DNA from: Sphingobacteriaceae bacterium
Lineage (GTDB): Bacteria > Bacteroidota > Bacteroidia > Sphingobacteriales > Sphingobacteriaceae
DNA: 64,000 bases
Reading direction: 5' to 3'
Assembly (NCBI GenBank): GCA_903642215.1
Contig: CAHJWG010000005.1
Span: 124,001 to 188,000 of the forward strand
Shown: positions 1-9,159 of the stretch, piece by piece
Numbering within the stretch: the stretch's first letter is position 1
Layout: each line of letters starts with the position of its first letter
Translations under genes and position numbers: made by a program
Notes under the pieces: generated by a model
Seen by the model: the letters and a program-made list of their open reading frames with translations, nothing else
What the model was told of the DNA's origin: nothing
Database searches by the model: none

Positions 1-399
1 AATCATTACACCGGGTTTATTTAAAACAGGCAGCCGTATAAAATTAGATTCTACAATACTTTCCGGCAGGAAAATAAATTTTTTATCGAAAATCTGATCG
101 TTGATATAATAACTTAACCAATACTCGTTGGCTAAACCAAAAGTTTGTTCGTCAATCGGCTCAATCAGCGCAAAACTTTTACCTTCTAATATGGGGAAAA
201 CATGCCGCAAAGTAGAAGTTTTTACGTCAACGCCATCCTTTTGCCCGTAACCACGCGAAGTAATTAAGGCATTAGTAATCGGCTGATCTTTTAGATTAAT
301 AAGATAAACATACCATGTTTTACTTTCAGGGTTTTCAGCTTCTAAAGCTACGGCAATCGCTATATCTTCAACTTTATTTTGAGGGAGATCTTTTAACAT
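1..399 (-). CDS. Conserved hypothetical protein, C-terminus cut by window edge
   Basis: An open frame reads leftwards from an ATG at 397-399 and runs off position 1 without a stop, giving 133 visible codons. The protein starts MLKDLPQNKVEDIAIAVALE and contains the stretch WYVYLINLKDQPITNALITS. It has no signal peptide or membrane segment and looks cytoplasmic. I remember similar unnamed proteins in Sphingobacteria but cannot assign a function. It lies upstream of topA on the same strand with a 41-base gap, so the two could be co-transcribed. The reading frame is well supported by clean codon use. The function is unknown. Confidence 0.7.
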   Translation of the reverse strand, partial: MLKDLPQNKVEDIAIAVALEAENPESKTWYVYLINLKDQPITNALITSRGYGQKDGVDVKTSTLRHVFPILEGKSFALIEPIDEQTFGLANEYWLSYYINDQIFDKKFIFLPESIVESNFIRLPVLNKPGVMI

Positions 400-440
400 T
401 AAATAAAAAGTATGTTAGTTTTTAGCTAACAAAAGAGAAA

Positions 441-2783
441 CTATTTTTTTTTGGCAAAGCTTTTGGCAGGTTTTTTAGGTTCTTTTTCGGCAACCTCGGC
501 TAAAGCTTTGCAATCCTGGTAAGTTAGTTCTGCGGCTTCTTTTCCTTTCGGGATTTTTACGTTGAGCTTGCCGAATTTAATATATGGTCCCCAACGTCCG
601 TTTTCAATACGCATGGCAGCGTCTTCATCAAAGGATTTAATCAACTTTTCCGAATCTGCTTGCCGCTTATTTTCAATAATTTCGACACCGGCTTTTTCAT
701 CCACGTCCAACGGATCAACTCCTTTTGGCAAAGAGTAAAACGTGCTGTTATGCCGGATGTATGGGCCAAACTTGCCAATGGCAACCGTCATGTCCTGATC
801 TTCAAAAAAACCGATTTTTTTTGGAAGCTTAAATAGTTCCAGGGCTTCTTCCAAAGTAATGGTTTCGATCATTTGTCCGGCCCGTAAACTGGCATAAACA
901 GGTTTTTCTTCACCTTCCACCGCTTCTCCGATTTGAACAAACGGACCGTAGCGGCCAATCCTAACAGTTATCTTTTTACCGCTTTTCGGGTCGATACCTA
1001 ATTCGCGCTCGCCGCGTGTTCTGTCGGCTGTTTTAATGGTATCTTCAACTTCCTGATGGAAAGGCTCATAAAATTTATGAAGCATTTTAGTCCAGTCTTC
1101 CAAACCTTGTGCAATTTCATCAAACTGTTTTTCTACGCCGGCTGTAAAGTGGAAATCAACAATTCCGTTAAAATGCTGCACTAAAAAATCATTTACCACA
1201 GCACCAATATCCGTTGGGAAAAGTTTTGATTTCTCGGCACCGGTAATTTCCGACTTTTGCTCTTTAACAACTTTTTTATTGATCAGCGATAACACGTGGT
1301 AATTCCGCGGTTTTCCTTCGCGATCTTCCTTCAAAACATAGCCACGGTTTTGTATCGTAGAAATAGTAGGCGCGTAAGTTGATGGCCGGCCGATACCTAA
1401 TTCTTCCAGTTTTTTAACTAAGCTTGCTTCTGTATTTCGGGCAGGCGGGCGTGTAAAGCGTTCCGTTGCATTTAAATCCCGTAAATTAAGCTGCTGGCCT
1501 TTTGATAACGGCGGTAAAATTGCGTTATCGCTGCTGTCATCATTTTTATTTTCCTCTTCTTCGTCGGAAGATTCTAAATAAACCTTTAAAAATCCGTCAA
1601 AACGTAAAACTTCGCCGTTGGCAACCAATTCTTCTTTTCGGGTAGAAATATTAATTTTGGCAGTCGTTTTTTCAAATAACGCTTCACTCATCTGCGAAGC
1701 GATAGAACGTTTCCAAATCAATTCGTACAAACGGACTTCCGCTGTGTCTCCGTCTGTTGTATGCTGGTTAAAATAAGTTGGGCGGATTGCTTCGTGCGCT
1801 TCCTGTGCACCGGCAGATTTTGTTTTATACTTTCTAAAATGATAATATTTTTCACCGTAAGCAGAATTGATTTCTTTGGAAGCAGCTTCCAATGCCGTAT
1901 CTGACAGGTTTACAGAATCCGTCCGCATATAAGTTATTTTGCCGGACTCGTACAAACGTTGTGCTAAAGACATAGTTCTGGAAACCGAAAAACCTAATTT
2001 CCTGCTGGCTTCCTGCTGCAAAGTAGAAGTGGTGAAAGGTGCTGCCGGCGCACGTTTTGAAGGTTTGGTTTCCAAACTGCTGATTTTAAAAATTGCTTCG
2101 GCACAATCATTTAAAAACTTTTCTGCATCAGCCTGCGCCACAAAGCGGTTTGGTAATTCGGCTTTAAAAACTTCCTTGTTTTTTCCGGTAGTAAAAACAG
2201 CAATAACCCGGTAAGCCGCTTCCGCCTTAAATTTGTTGATTTCGCGTTCGCGTTCTACAATCAACCGAACAGCAACAGATTGTACGCGGCCGGCAGAAAG
2301 CGATGGTTTTATCTTTTTCCATAAAACAGGGGAAAGCTCGAAACCAACCAGTCGGTCTAAAACGCGGCGTGCCTGCTGCGCATTTACTAAATTATAATCT
2401 ATTTTCCGCGGAGATTCTATTGCTTTTAATATGGCCGGTTTGGTAATTTCATGGAAAACGATGCGGCGTGTATTGGCATCTTTTAAACCTAATGTTTCAA
2501 ATAAGTGCCAGGAAATGGCTTCGCCTTCTCGGTCCTCATCCGAAGCCAGCCAAACAATTTCTGCTTCTTTTGCTAATTTTTTTAACTCGTTAACAATTTG
2601 CTTTTTATCAGCAGGAACTTCATATTTTTGTTTAAAACCATTAGCTATATCAATAGCATCTTCTGATTTTACCAGATCCCGAATATGGCCGTAACTTGAT
2701 TTTACCGTAAAATCTTTTCCAAGATATCCTTCAATAGTTTTGGCTTTTGCCGGAGACTCTACAATCAGTAAATTTTTTGCCAT
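441..2783 (-). CDS. topA: DNA topoisomerase I (type IA)
   Basis: The enzyme relaxes negatively supercoiled DNA by transient single-strand breakage. The 780-residue protein opens with the TOPRIM signature (MAKNLLIVESPAKAKTIEGY) and carries the metal-binding acidic cluster SDEDREGE near residues 81-88. The catalytic tyrosine lies in ITYMRTDS, at about Tyr285. The motif GRVQSVAVRLIVERE sits near 165-178. After residue 600 there are repeated Gly-Arg/Lys-x-Gly-Pro-[FY]-[VI] blocks (GRYGPFVQIG, GKFGPYIRH, GRWGPYIKFG). These are the C-terminal topoisomerase repeats found in many Bacteroidota, in place of cysteine zinc fingers. The tail is lysine-rich (KKPAKSFAKKK). Full length and intact. It is followed by mnmA in the other direction of the map, on the same strand, 128 bases away. 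Confidence 0.97.
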   Translation of the reverse strand: MAKNLLIVESPAKAKTIEGYLGKDFTVKSSYGHIRDLVKSEDAIDIANGFKQKYEVPADKKQIVNELKKLAKEAEIVWLASDEDREGEAISWHLFETLGLKDANTRRIVFHEITKPAILKAIESPRKIDYNLVNAQQARRVLDRLVGFELSPVLWKKIKPSLSAGRVQSVAVRLIVEREREINKFKAEAAYRVIAVFTTGKNKEVFKAELPNRFVAQADAEKFLNDCAEAIFKISSLETKPSKRAPAAPFTTSTLQQEASRKLGFSVSRTMSLAQRLYESGKITYMRTDSVNLSDTALEAASKEINSAYGEKYYHFRKYKTKSAGAQEAHEAIRPTYFNQHTTDGDTAEVRLYELIWKRSIASQMSEALFEKTTAKINISTRKEELVANGEVLRFDGFLKVYLESSDEEEENKNDDSSDNAILPPLSKGQQLNLRDLNATERFTRPPARNTEASLVKKLEELGIGRPSTYAPTISTIQNRGYVLKEDREGKPRNYHVLSLINKKVVKEQKSEITGAEKSKLFPTDIGAVVNDFLVQHFNGIVDFHFTAGVEKQFDEIAQGLEDWTKMLHKFYEPFHQEVEDTIKTADRTRGERELGIDPKSGKKITVRIGRYGPFVQIGEAVEGEEKPVYASLRAGQMIETITLEEALELFKLPKKIGFFEDQDMTVAIGKFGPYIRHNSTFYSLPKGVDPLDVDEKAGVEIIENKRQADSEKLIKSFDEDAAMRIENGRWGPYIKFGKLNVKIPKGKEAAELTYQDCKALAEVAEKEPKKPAKSFAKKK

Positions 2784-2880
2784 TTATATAGGATAGTTTT
2801 TGCAAAGTAAGCACATACAAACTCCAAACGCAATTTTTGTTACTATTTTAGATAGCAAAGCAACATTAACCCAAAAAACA

Positions 2881-2898
2881 GGTGATAAAAACAGCATC
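2881..2898. repeat. Degenerate solo arm of the dispersed palindromic repeat
   Basis: The sequence GGTGATAAAAACAGCATC matches the repeat arm GGTGATAAAAGAAGCATC at 16 of 18 positions. It sits in the short gap between mnmA and topA. No clear inverted partner is visible nearby, so this may be a remnant. Confidence 0.45.
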
Positions 2899-2911
2899 AA
2901 ATTTGCTGCTG

Positions 2912-4000
2912 TCAAATTAAAAACCCTCCGCCTAACAGATCATTCCCTTCATAAAAAACAGCCGATTGTCCGGGTGCGATACCTGCAACTTTATGATGAA
3001 AATCAATTTTCAGATGATCATTCATTTGCGTAACCGTGCTTAACATTCCCTGATCTTTATAACGGATTTTTGTAACAGCTTCTAAGCCGTTTTGTAAATT
3101 ATCATATTTGATCAGGTTGAAATCGCGTACCCAGGCTTCGCTGCTCTCTAAATCTTCCTGTTCGCCTAAAACAACTGTATTGGTGTGCGGATTAATGTTA
3201 GTAACAAACATCGGTTTACCTAAAGCAATGCCCAGGCCTTTACGCTGGCCGATGGTGTAAAAAGGATATCCCTGATGCTTGCCAACAACAGTTCCGTCTG
3301 TTAAAACAAAATTTCCGCCGGCAACCCTTTCTTCTAAATCTTCAACCTGATGCTTTAAAAAAGCACGGTAATCATTATCCGGAACAAAGCAAATCTCATA
3401 GCTTTCGCTTTTGTTAGCTAATTCTAACTGGCCCATTTCCAAAGCCATCTGCTTAATTTCTGTTTTGGCAAAAGAACCTAACGGAAACAATGTGCGGGCT
3501 AAATTTTTTTGTGAAACACCCCAAAGGACGTAAGACTGGTCTTTGTGCTCATCTTTACCTTTCGAGATTACATAACGGCCGTTATCCTGCTGTCTTACGT
3601 TTGCATAATGGCCGGTTGCAATAAACTCACAATCTAATTTATCAGCCCTTTTTAATAAAGCTTCCCATTTAATATGCGTGTTACACAAAACACATGGGTT
3701 CGGCGTGCGGCCGGCAAGATATTCATCTACAAAATTATTAATTACAGAACCGCCGAACTCACTGCGGATATCTAAAATATAATGCGGGAAACCATAACCA
3801 ACAGCCAAAGCACGTGCATCGTTTATGCTATCTAAACTACAGCAGCCTGTTTCTTTAGAGCTGGAACCGGAGGAAGCATAGTCCCAAGTTTTCATAGTTA
3901 GCCCGATAACTTCATAGCCTTGTTCATGTAGCATAACTGCCGCAACAGAACTATCTACACCGCCGCTCATCGCTACTAAAATTCTACCGTGCTTGCTCAT
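2912..4000 (-). CDS. mnmA: tRNA-specific 2-thiouridylase MnmA
   Basis: MnmA makes 2-thiouridine at the wobble position of tRNAs for Lys, Glu and Gln, taking sulfur from a relay protein and using ATP. The start is placed at 4000 (MSKHGRILVAMSGGVDSSVA). An ATG 51 bases upstream would only add an unrelated hydrophobic stretch. The PP-loop SGGVDSS is near residue 12. The two catalytic cysteines are visible in PNPCVLCN and in YEICFVPD. The C-terminal beta-barrel part ends GQSAVFYEGNDLLGGGFLI. The 362-residue length is normal for the family. It is transcribed away from the GMC cluster. Confidence 0.96.
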   Translation of the reverse strand: MSKHGRILVAMSGGVDSSVAAVMLHEQGYEVIGLTMKTWDYASSGSSSKETGCCSLDSINDARALAVGYGFPHYILDIRSEFGGSVINNFVDEYLAGRTPNPCVLCNTHIKWEALLKRADKLDCEFIATGHYANVRQQDNGRYVISKGKDEHKDQSYVLWGVSQKNLARTLFPLGSFAKTEIKQMALEMGQLELANKSESYEICFVPDNDYRAFLKHQVEDLEERVAGGNFVLTDGTVVGKHQGYPFYTIGQRKGLGIALGKPMFVTNINPHTNTVVLGEQEDLESSEAWVRDFNLIKYDNLQNGLEAVTKIRYKDQGMLSTVTQMNDHLKIDFHHKVAGIAPGQSAVFYEGNDLLGGGFLI

Positions 4001-4235
4001 CTTAATTAAAACACAAAAGTAAGTTAAGAATAGTATATATAAAAAGCGCATAGGTCAGCGTTAGGTAAATACTAAGGCGTTGAACAGATGTTGCAGGATC
4101 GATTTCAAATCCTGGTACCAATTTGTAAAAAGAGCGATATAATTTTAAACAATTTTAAATTTTAATAAAAATTGTAAAACTAATCTCTACATTAGCCTTA
4201 GCAACCAATTTTCATACTTAACACTTTTTAAATTT

Positions 4236-5915
4236 ATGAGCAGCAACGTGTATGATGCTATTGTTATTGGCTCCGGTATTTCCGGTGGATGGGCAGCTAA
4301 AGAGCTGACAGAAAAAGGGTTAAAAACGATTATGCTGGAGCGTGGCAGGAATATCGAGCACGTAAAAGATTACGTAAACGCCAGTAAAGCACCCTGGGAA
4401 TTTCCGCATCGCGGCGGTAAAACACAGGAAATGATTAAGGATTATCCGGTTTTAAACAGGGATTATACACTTAATGAAACAAATCTGGATTACTGGACGA
4501 ACGAAAAAGAAAGCCCTTATGTAGAAGTTAAACCTTTTGACTGGTTTCGCGGATACCATGTTGGCGGCCGTTCTTTAATGTGGGGAAGGCAATCATACCG
4601 GTGGGCGGACAGTGACTTTGAAGCCAATTTGAAAGACGGAATCGGTGTTGACTGGCCTATACGTTATAAAGATTTAGAAAAATGGTACGGTTATGCAGAG
4701 CGGTTCGCAGGAATTTCCGGTAATCGTGATGGTTTGGCTATTTTGCCTGACGGTGATTTTATGCCCGCCATGGAATTAAACGTAGTTGAAAAAGATGTTG
4801 CCGCCCGTTTAAAACAACATTACAAAGGCTTGCGCCCAATGATTATCGGCCGTACTGCAAATATTACTTTACCGCATAACAACCGTACAAATTGCCAATA
4901 TCGCAACAAATGCTGGCTGGGCTGTCCGTTTGGTGCCTACTTCAGCACACAATCTGCAACATTGCCGGCTGCGGTAGCAACAGGCAATTTAACTGTTCGG
5001 CCCTTCTCAATCGTTACCAAAATTTTGTACGATAAAAACACTAAGAAAGCAACCGGGGTAGAAGTGCTGGATGCAGAAACCAAACAGACGTATGAATACA
5101 AAGCAAAAATAGTTTTTGTAAATGCTTCCACTATAAATTCTGCCTGGGTATTGATGAACTCTGCTACAGATGTTTGGCCTGATGGTTTGGGTAGCAGCAG
5201 CGGGGAGTTGGGCCATAACATTATGGACCATCACCTAAATGTCGGTGCATCCGGTTCTATAGATGGTTATGAGGATAAATATTACATTGGCCGGCGGGCA
5301 AACGGATTTTATATTCCGCGTTTCCGTAATACAAACGGTGATAAGCGTGATTATATCCGCGGGTTTGGTTATCAGGGAAGTGCCAACCGCGAAGGCTGGA
5401 GCAGGGATATTGCAGAAATGAATATCGGCGGTGATTTTAAGGATGCCTTAACCGAACCGGGCAGCTGGAAGATAGGCATGGGCGGTTTTGGGGAAACCTT
5501 ACCATATCACGATAACAAAATGACTTTGGATAAAAACAAAAAGGATGCCTGGGGCCTGCCTGTTGTTTCTATCGATGCAGTTATCAGGGATAACGAAAAA
5601 AAAATGCGGGTTGATATGATGCAGGATGCTAAAGAAATTTTAGAGGCAGCTGGTGCAAAAAACGTACAGCCGTACAGCACTGAGGCAGTTTTAGGTAAAG
5701 GCATCCACGAGATGGGAACTGCCCGTATGGGCCGTGATCCTAAAACTTCGGTTTTAAACGAGTGGAACCAGGTTTGGGATGCAAAAAATGTTTTTGTTAC
5801 CGATGGTTCAGCCATGACTTCCTCCGCCTGCCAAAACCCATCACTTACTTATATGGCTATGACGGCCCGTGCGGCCGACTATGCTGTAAGTGAATTAAAA
5901 AAAGGAAATATTTAA
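4236..5915 (+). CDS. GMC-family glucoside 3-dehydrogenase-like flavoprotein, large subunit
   Basis: A 559-residue FAD-dependent GMC oxidoreductase. The dinucleotide fold starts at residue 8 (AIVIGSGISGGWAAKELTEK). The FAD motif GRSLMWGRQSYRW is near residue 111. The C-terminal active-site region has GIHEMGTARMG (catalytic His about residue 491) and ACQNPSLTYMAM (Asn about 534). There is no signal peptide; related enzymes are exported together with a Tat-bearing small subunit, and the subunit-3-like gene at 7417 fits that role. With the cytochrome c at 10228 this reproduces the three-subunit LacA/LacC/LacB-type complex, which oxidises the C3 hydroxyl of glycosides and passes electrons to cytochrome c. 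The substrate cannot be read from sequence. It is the first gene of the plus-strand cluster, divergent from mnmA. Confidence 0.85.
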   Translation: MSSNVYDAIVIGSGISGGWAAKELTEKGLKTIMLERGRNIEHVKDYVNASKAPWEFPHRGGKTQEMIKDYPVLNRDYTLNETNLDYWTNEKESPYVEVKPFDWFRGYHVGGRSLMWGRQSYRWADSDFEANLKDGIGVDWPIRYKDLEKWYGYAERFAGISGNRDGLAILPDGDFMPAMELNVVEKDVAARLKQHYKGLRPMIIGRTANITLPHNNRTNCQYRNKCWLGCPFGAYFSTQSATLPAAVATGNLTVRPFSIVTKILYDKNTKKATGVEVLDAETKQTYEYKAKIVFVNASTINSAWVLMNSATDVWPDGLGSSSGELGHNIMDHHLNVGASGSIDGYEDKYYIGRRANGFYIPRFRNTNGDKRDYIRGFGYQGSANREGWSRDIAEMNIGGDFKDALTEPGSWKIGMGGFGETLPYHDNKMTLDKNKKDAWGLPVVSIDAVIRDNEKKMRVDMMQDAKEILEAAGAKNVQPYSTEAVLGKGIHEMGTARMGRDPKTSVLNEWNQVWDAKNVFVTDGSAMTSSACQNPSLTYMAMTARAADYAVSELKKGNI

Positions 5916-5916
5916 T

Positions 5917-5934
5917 CTGTAAAAGAAGCATATC
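5917..5934. repeat. Solo arm of the dispersed repeat, directly after a stop codon
   Basis: The sequence TGTAAAAGAAGCATATC begins within a few bases of the GMC gene stop and precedes the Gfo/Idh gene. It shares the AAAAGAAGCAT core of the arm but no inverted partner is visible. Confidence 0.45.
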
Positions 5935-5952
5935 ATTAACAATAAAAAAATC

Positions 5953-7377
5953 ATGGCTGAAGATTCTTCAAACCCGCTGCAAAAGTCAAGGCGGGGCTTT
6001 ATCAAAAACACTGCTATTGCAGCAGCAGCTTTTACAATTGTACCGCGTTTTGTTTTAGGCGGTAAAGGTTTTACCGCACCAAGCGATAAACTGCTGATCG
6101 CTGGTATTGGCGCAGGCGGTAAAGGTGAAAGCGATATTGCTAACTTTTATAAATCAGGAAAGTCAGAAATTGCTTTTTTATGCGATGTGGACGACCGCAG
6201 AGCTGCAAAAACTGTTTCCAATTTCCCTAAAGCAAAATACTATAAAGACTGGCGCGAACTGATGGATAAAGAATCCAAAAATTTTGATGCCGTTTCTGTT
6301 TCCACGCCGGATCACAACCACGCAATTATCGCTTTGGCTGCCATGCAGCATAACAAACACGTTTATGTGCAAAAACCGCTCACCCATGATATTTATGAAG
6401 CTCGTGCGTTAACAAATGCTGCCAAACAGTACAAAGTTGTAACACAAATGGGTAACCAGGGTTCATCAAATGATGGTACCAGGCAGCTGGCAGAATGGTA
6501 TGATAAAGGCATAATCGGCGACGTACATACCGTTTACTGCTGGACGAACCGGCCGGTTTGGCCTCAGGGTATTCCGTGGCCAACTACAAAAGCCGAAATT
6601 CCGAAAGAATTAGATTGGAATTTATGGTTAGGCACCGCCCCTTATAAAGATTACGTGGGCAATCTGATTCCGTTTAACTGGCGCGGCTGGTGGGATTATG
6701 GTACCGGTGCTTTAGGCGATATGGGATGCCATCTGGTAGAAGCACCTTTCCGGGTACTTGGTTTACAATATGCCAAGGATGTGCAGGCAAGCGTAGGCTC
6801 TGTTTATGTTGGCGAATTTAAACAAGGTGTTTTCCCGGATAGCTGCCCGCCTTCAAGCCACATTACTTTAACTTTCCCTAAAACCAAAAAAACTAAAGGT
6901 GATATTACTTTACATTGGATGGATGGCGGCATCCAGCCGGAAAGACCGGAAGAATTAGGGGCGAATGAAAAATTTGGCGATGATGGAAACGGTACTTTGT
7001 TTATCGGTACAAAAGGGAAAATGATGGCAAGCACTTATTCTGCTGATCCTTTGTTATTGCCAACATCCAGAACAAAAGAGGTAAATGTAAAACAAACTAT
7101 TGCGCGTGTTCCCGGCCAGGCCGACGGCCATTATGCACAATGGGTGGAAGCTTGTATAGCCGGTTACGGTAAAAAGGAAGTAAGTTCTCCGTTTGAAGTT
7201 GCCGGCCCTTTAACCGAAGCTTTGTTAATGGCAAACCTGGCCGTTAGAGGCCATGATTTAAAAGGCGGCCACATTAAAATGCTTTGGGATAACCAAAACA
7301 TGAAAATTACCAATTTTGATGAGGTAAACCGTTTTGTAAAACGCGATTATCGCCAGGGATGGGCAGTTAAAGCATAA
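5953..7377 (+). CDS. Tat-exported Gfo/Idh/MocA family oxidoreductase
   Basis: A 474-residue NAD(P)-dependent sugar dehydrogenase-type protein. The N-terminus carries a twin-arginine signal, SRRGFIK at residues 12-18, followed by a hydrophobic alanine-rich run, so it should fold in the cytoplasm and act in the periplasm with its cofactor bound. The Rossmann motif GIGAGGKGES follows at about residue 51. The family's EKP motif appears as QKP (VQKPLTHD, about residues 138-145). The C-terminal half has the usual Gfo/Idh substrate region (WNLWLGTAPY, WDYGTGALGDMGCHLVEAPF). It lies 37 bases after the GMC gene. It probably oxidises or reduces a keto-sugar made by the neighbouring complex; direction and substrate are inferred only. 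Confidence 0.88.
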   Translation: MAEDSSNPLQKSRRGFIKNTAIAAAAFTIVPRFVLGGKGFTAPSDKLLIAGIGAGGKGESDIANFYKSGKSEIAFLCDVDDRRAAKTVSNFPKAKYYKDWRELMDKESKNFDAVSVSTPDHNHAIIALAAMQHNKHVYVQKPLTHDIYEARALTNAAKQYKVVTQMGNQGSSNDGTRQLAEWYDKGIIGDVHTVYCWTNRPVWPQGIPWPTTKAEIPKELDWNLWLGTAPYKDYVGNLIPFNWRGWWDYGTGALGDMGCHLVEAPFRVLGLQYAKDVQASVGSVYVGEFKQGVFPDSCPPSSHITLTFPKTKKTKGDITLHWMDGGIQPERPEELGANEKFGDDGNGTLFIGTKGKMMASTYSADPLLLPTSRTKEVNVKQTIARVPGQADGHYAQWVEACIAGYGKKEVSSPFEVAGPLTEALLMANLAVRGHDLKGGHIKMLWDNQNMKITNFDEVNRFVKRDYRQGWAVKA

Positions 7378-7392
7378 GTAAAATATAAATTA

Positions 7393-7416
7393 TATACTGT
7401 TTTTATCATACAAAAA
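7393..7416. repeat. Degenerate solo left arm just before a start codon
   Basis: The sequence ATACTGTTTTTATCATACA resembles the reverse-complement arm (GATACTTCTTTTATCACCTA) with several mismatches. It ends immediately before the ATG at 7417. Weak match, possibly chance. Confidence 0.3.
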
Positions 7417-7989
7417 ATGGATAGGAGAGAAGCTATTTCAAGGGTTGCTTTACTGTTAGGCGGTACAGTGTTAGGGGCCGAATTTTTTTTGCAAAGCGGC
7501 TGTAAATCAGGCCCGGAAAAAGTAAGCGAGTTATTGGGGCCGGAGCAGGTTAGTTTTTTAAATGAAGTAGCCGAAACTATTTTGCCTGCAACAAGTACAC
7601 CGGGCGCAAAAGCTGCCGGAGTAGGTAAATTTATGGCGATGATGGTGCATGACTGTTACACACCGGATGACCAGAAAATATTTACAAAAGGTGTATCTCA
7701 GTTAGATGAAGCATCTAATAAAAAGAACGGTAAAAAGTTTATGGAGTGCGATCCAAAACAGCGTACTGCTGTTTTGATTGATCTTGATAACGAGCAAAAA
7801 GCTTATCAGAAAACCAAAAAGAAAGAAGAACCGAACCATTATTTTAGGATGATGAAAGAGCTTACCATGCTCGGTTATTTTACTTCGGAAGTTGGCGCAA
7901 CAAAAGCGTTGCGGTATTTGCCTGTTCCGGGAAAATATGATGGAAATGTTCCCTATAAAAAAGGCGAAAAAGCCTGGGCACTTTCCTAA
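7417..7989 (+). CDS. Gluconate 2-dehydrogenase subunit 3-family protein (LacC-like small subunit)
   Basis: A 190-residue protein of the family that partners GMC dehydrogenases. The N-terminus MDRREAISRVALLLGGTVLG has a twin-arginine-like start and a hydrophobic stretch ending near a cysteine (LQSGCKS). This suggests Tat export, possibly with lipid attachment. The body has the family features FLNEVAETILPATSTPGAKAAGVGKF and, near the end, GYFTSEVGATKALRYLPVPG. In known complexes this subunit carries the catalytic subunit across the membrane. It lies between two Gfo/Idh genes in the same run as the GMC gene, which supports the pairing. Confidence 0.85.
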   Translation: MDRREAISRVALLLGGTVLGAEFFLQSGCKSGPEKVSELLGPEQVSFLNEVAETILPATSTPGAKAAGVGKFMAMMVHDCYTPDDQKIFTKGVSQLDEASNKKNGKKFMECDPKQRTAVLIDLDNEQKAYQKTKKKEEPNHYFRMMKELTMLGYFTSEVGATKALRYLPVPGKYDGNVPYKKGEKAWALS

Positions 7990-8001
7990 ATATAATTGTA
8001 T

Positions 8002-9153
8002 ATGAAGTTAAAGTTAGGAATGATTGGCGGCGGCCAGGGTGCATTTATCGGTGCCGTCCATCGGATTGCTGCCCGGATAGACGATCAATACGAACTGGTT
8101 TGCGGCGCATTTAGCAGCGATCCTGCAAAATCAAAAGCAAGCGGTTTACTGTTAAATCTTTCAGAAAATCGTATTTACAATTCCTGGGAAGAATTAATTG
8201 AAAAAGAAAAACAGCTTCCCGAAAATGAAAGGGTACAAGTTATCAGTATAGTTACGCCAAATTATGTCCATTTTGCACCTGCAAAAGCAGCATTAGAAAA
8301 CGGTTTCCATGTAATCCTGGATAAACCTGCCACATTTTCTTTGCAAGAAGCGAAGGATTTACAGCAGACAATAGAACAAACCGGTACCTGCTTCTGCTTA
8401 ACGCACACTTACACCGGTTATCCGATGGTAAAAGAAGCAAGGCAGTTTGCGTTATCGGGAAAGTTGGGCAAAATCAGAAAAGTTTATGTTGAATATCCGC
8501 AGGGCTGGCTTAGTAAATTTGAAGAAGGCAGCGATAATAAGCAAGCTTCCTGGCGCACAGATCCTGCAAAAAGCGGTATTGCCGGTGCCATGGGCGATAT
8601 TGGTACACACGCTTTTAATTTATGCGAATACGTTTCGGGCTTGCAGATTAATCAGCTTTGTGCAGATATAAATACTGTTGTTGAAGGGAGAAAATTGGAC
8701 GATGACGGTGCTGTTTTACTAAAATTTACAAATGGTGCAAGCGGTGTTTTAATTGCTACGCAAGTTGCTGCCGGCGAAGAGAACAATGTGAAGATCAGGG
8801 TTTATGGTGAAAATGGTGGCTTAGAATGGCAGCAAGCTGATGCAAATACTTTGAAAGTAATGTTGCTGGATAAACCGGTAGAAATATGGCGCACCGGCGG
8901 CGGCTATACAAGTTCTTTTGCACAGCAAAATACACGTACGCCGGCCGGCCACCCGGAAGGTTATTTAGAAGCCTTTGCCAATCTTTACAGAAATTTTGCC
9001 TTAACGGTTAAAGCACGTTCGGAAGGAAAACAACTGCAAGCAGAATGGCTGGATTTCCCGGGTATTGAGGAAGGTGTGCGTGGTATGGCTTTTATCGAAA
9101 ACGTGATTGCATCCGGGAAATCGGATAAAAAGTGGACCGATTTTACTATCTGA
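8002..9153 (+). CDS. Cytoplasmic Gfo/Idh/MocA family oxidoreductase
   Basis: A 383-residue NAD(P)-dependent oxidoreductase. I chose ATG 8002 ([20 protein letters not shown]) over a TTG six bases upstream because it gives the normal short N-terminus before the Rossmann glycine motif GGGQGAFIG. The family EKP motif is present as DKP ([12 protein letters not shown], about residue 100). The second half contains [23 protein letters not shown], typical of the substrate-binding domain. There is no export signal, unlike the other Gfo/Idh protein at 5953, so the cluster seems to have one enzyme on each side of the membrane. Gaps to its neighbours are 12 and 6 bases, so it is part of the operon. Confidence 0.88.
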   Translation: MKLKLGMIGGGQGAFIGAVHRIAARIDDQYELVCGAFSSDPAKSKASGLLLNLSENRIYNSWEELIEKEKQLPENERVQVISIVTPNYVHFAPAKAALENGFHVILDKPATFSLQEAKDLQQTIEQTGTCFCLTHTYTGYPMVKEARQFALSGKLGKIRKVYVEYPQGWLSKFEEGSDNKQASWRTDPAKSGIAGAMGDIGTHAFNLCEYVSGLQINQLCADINTVVEGRKLDDDGAVLLKFTNGASGVLIATQVAAGEENNVKIRVYGENGGLEWQQADANTLKVMLLDKPVEIWRTGGGYTSSFAQQNTRTPAGHPEGYLEAFANLYRNFALTVKARSEGKQLQAEWLDFPGIEEGVRGMAFIENVIASGKSDKKWTDFTI

Positions 9154-9159
9154 TTTACT

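Noticed and set aside
2800..3033. 77-codon plus-strand frame
   Set aside because: Lies mostly antisense to mnmA; no sign of coding.
4188..4195. TACATTAG as -7 element of the GMC promoter
   Set aside because: The nearest TTG lies too close for the usual spacing; not strong enough to annotate.
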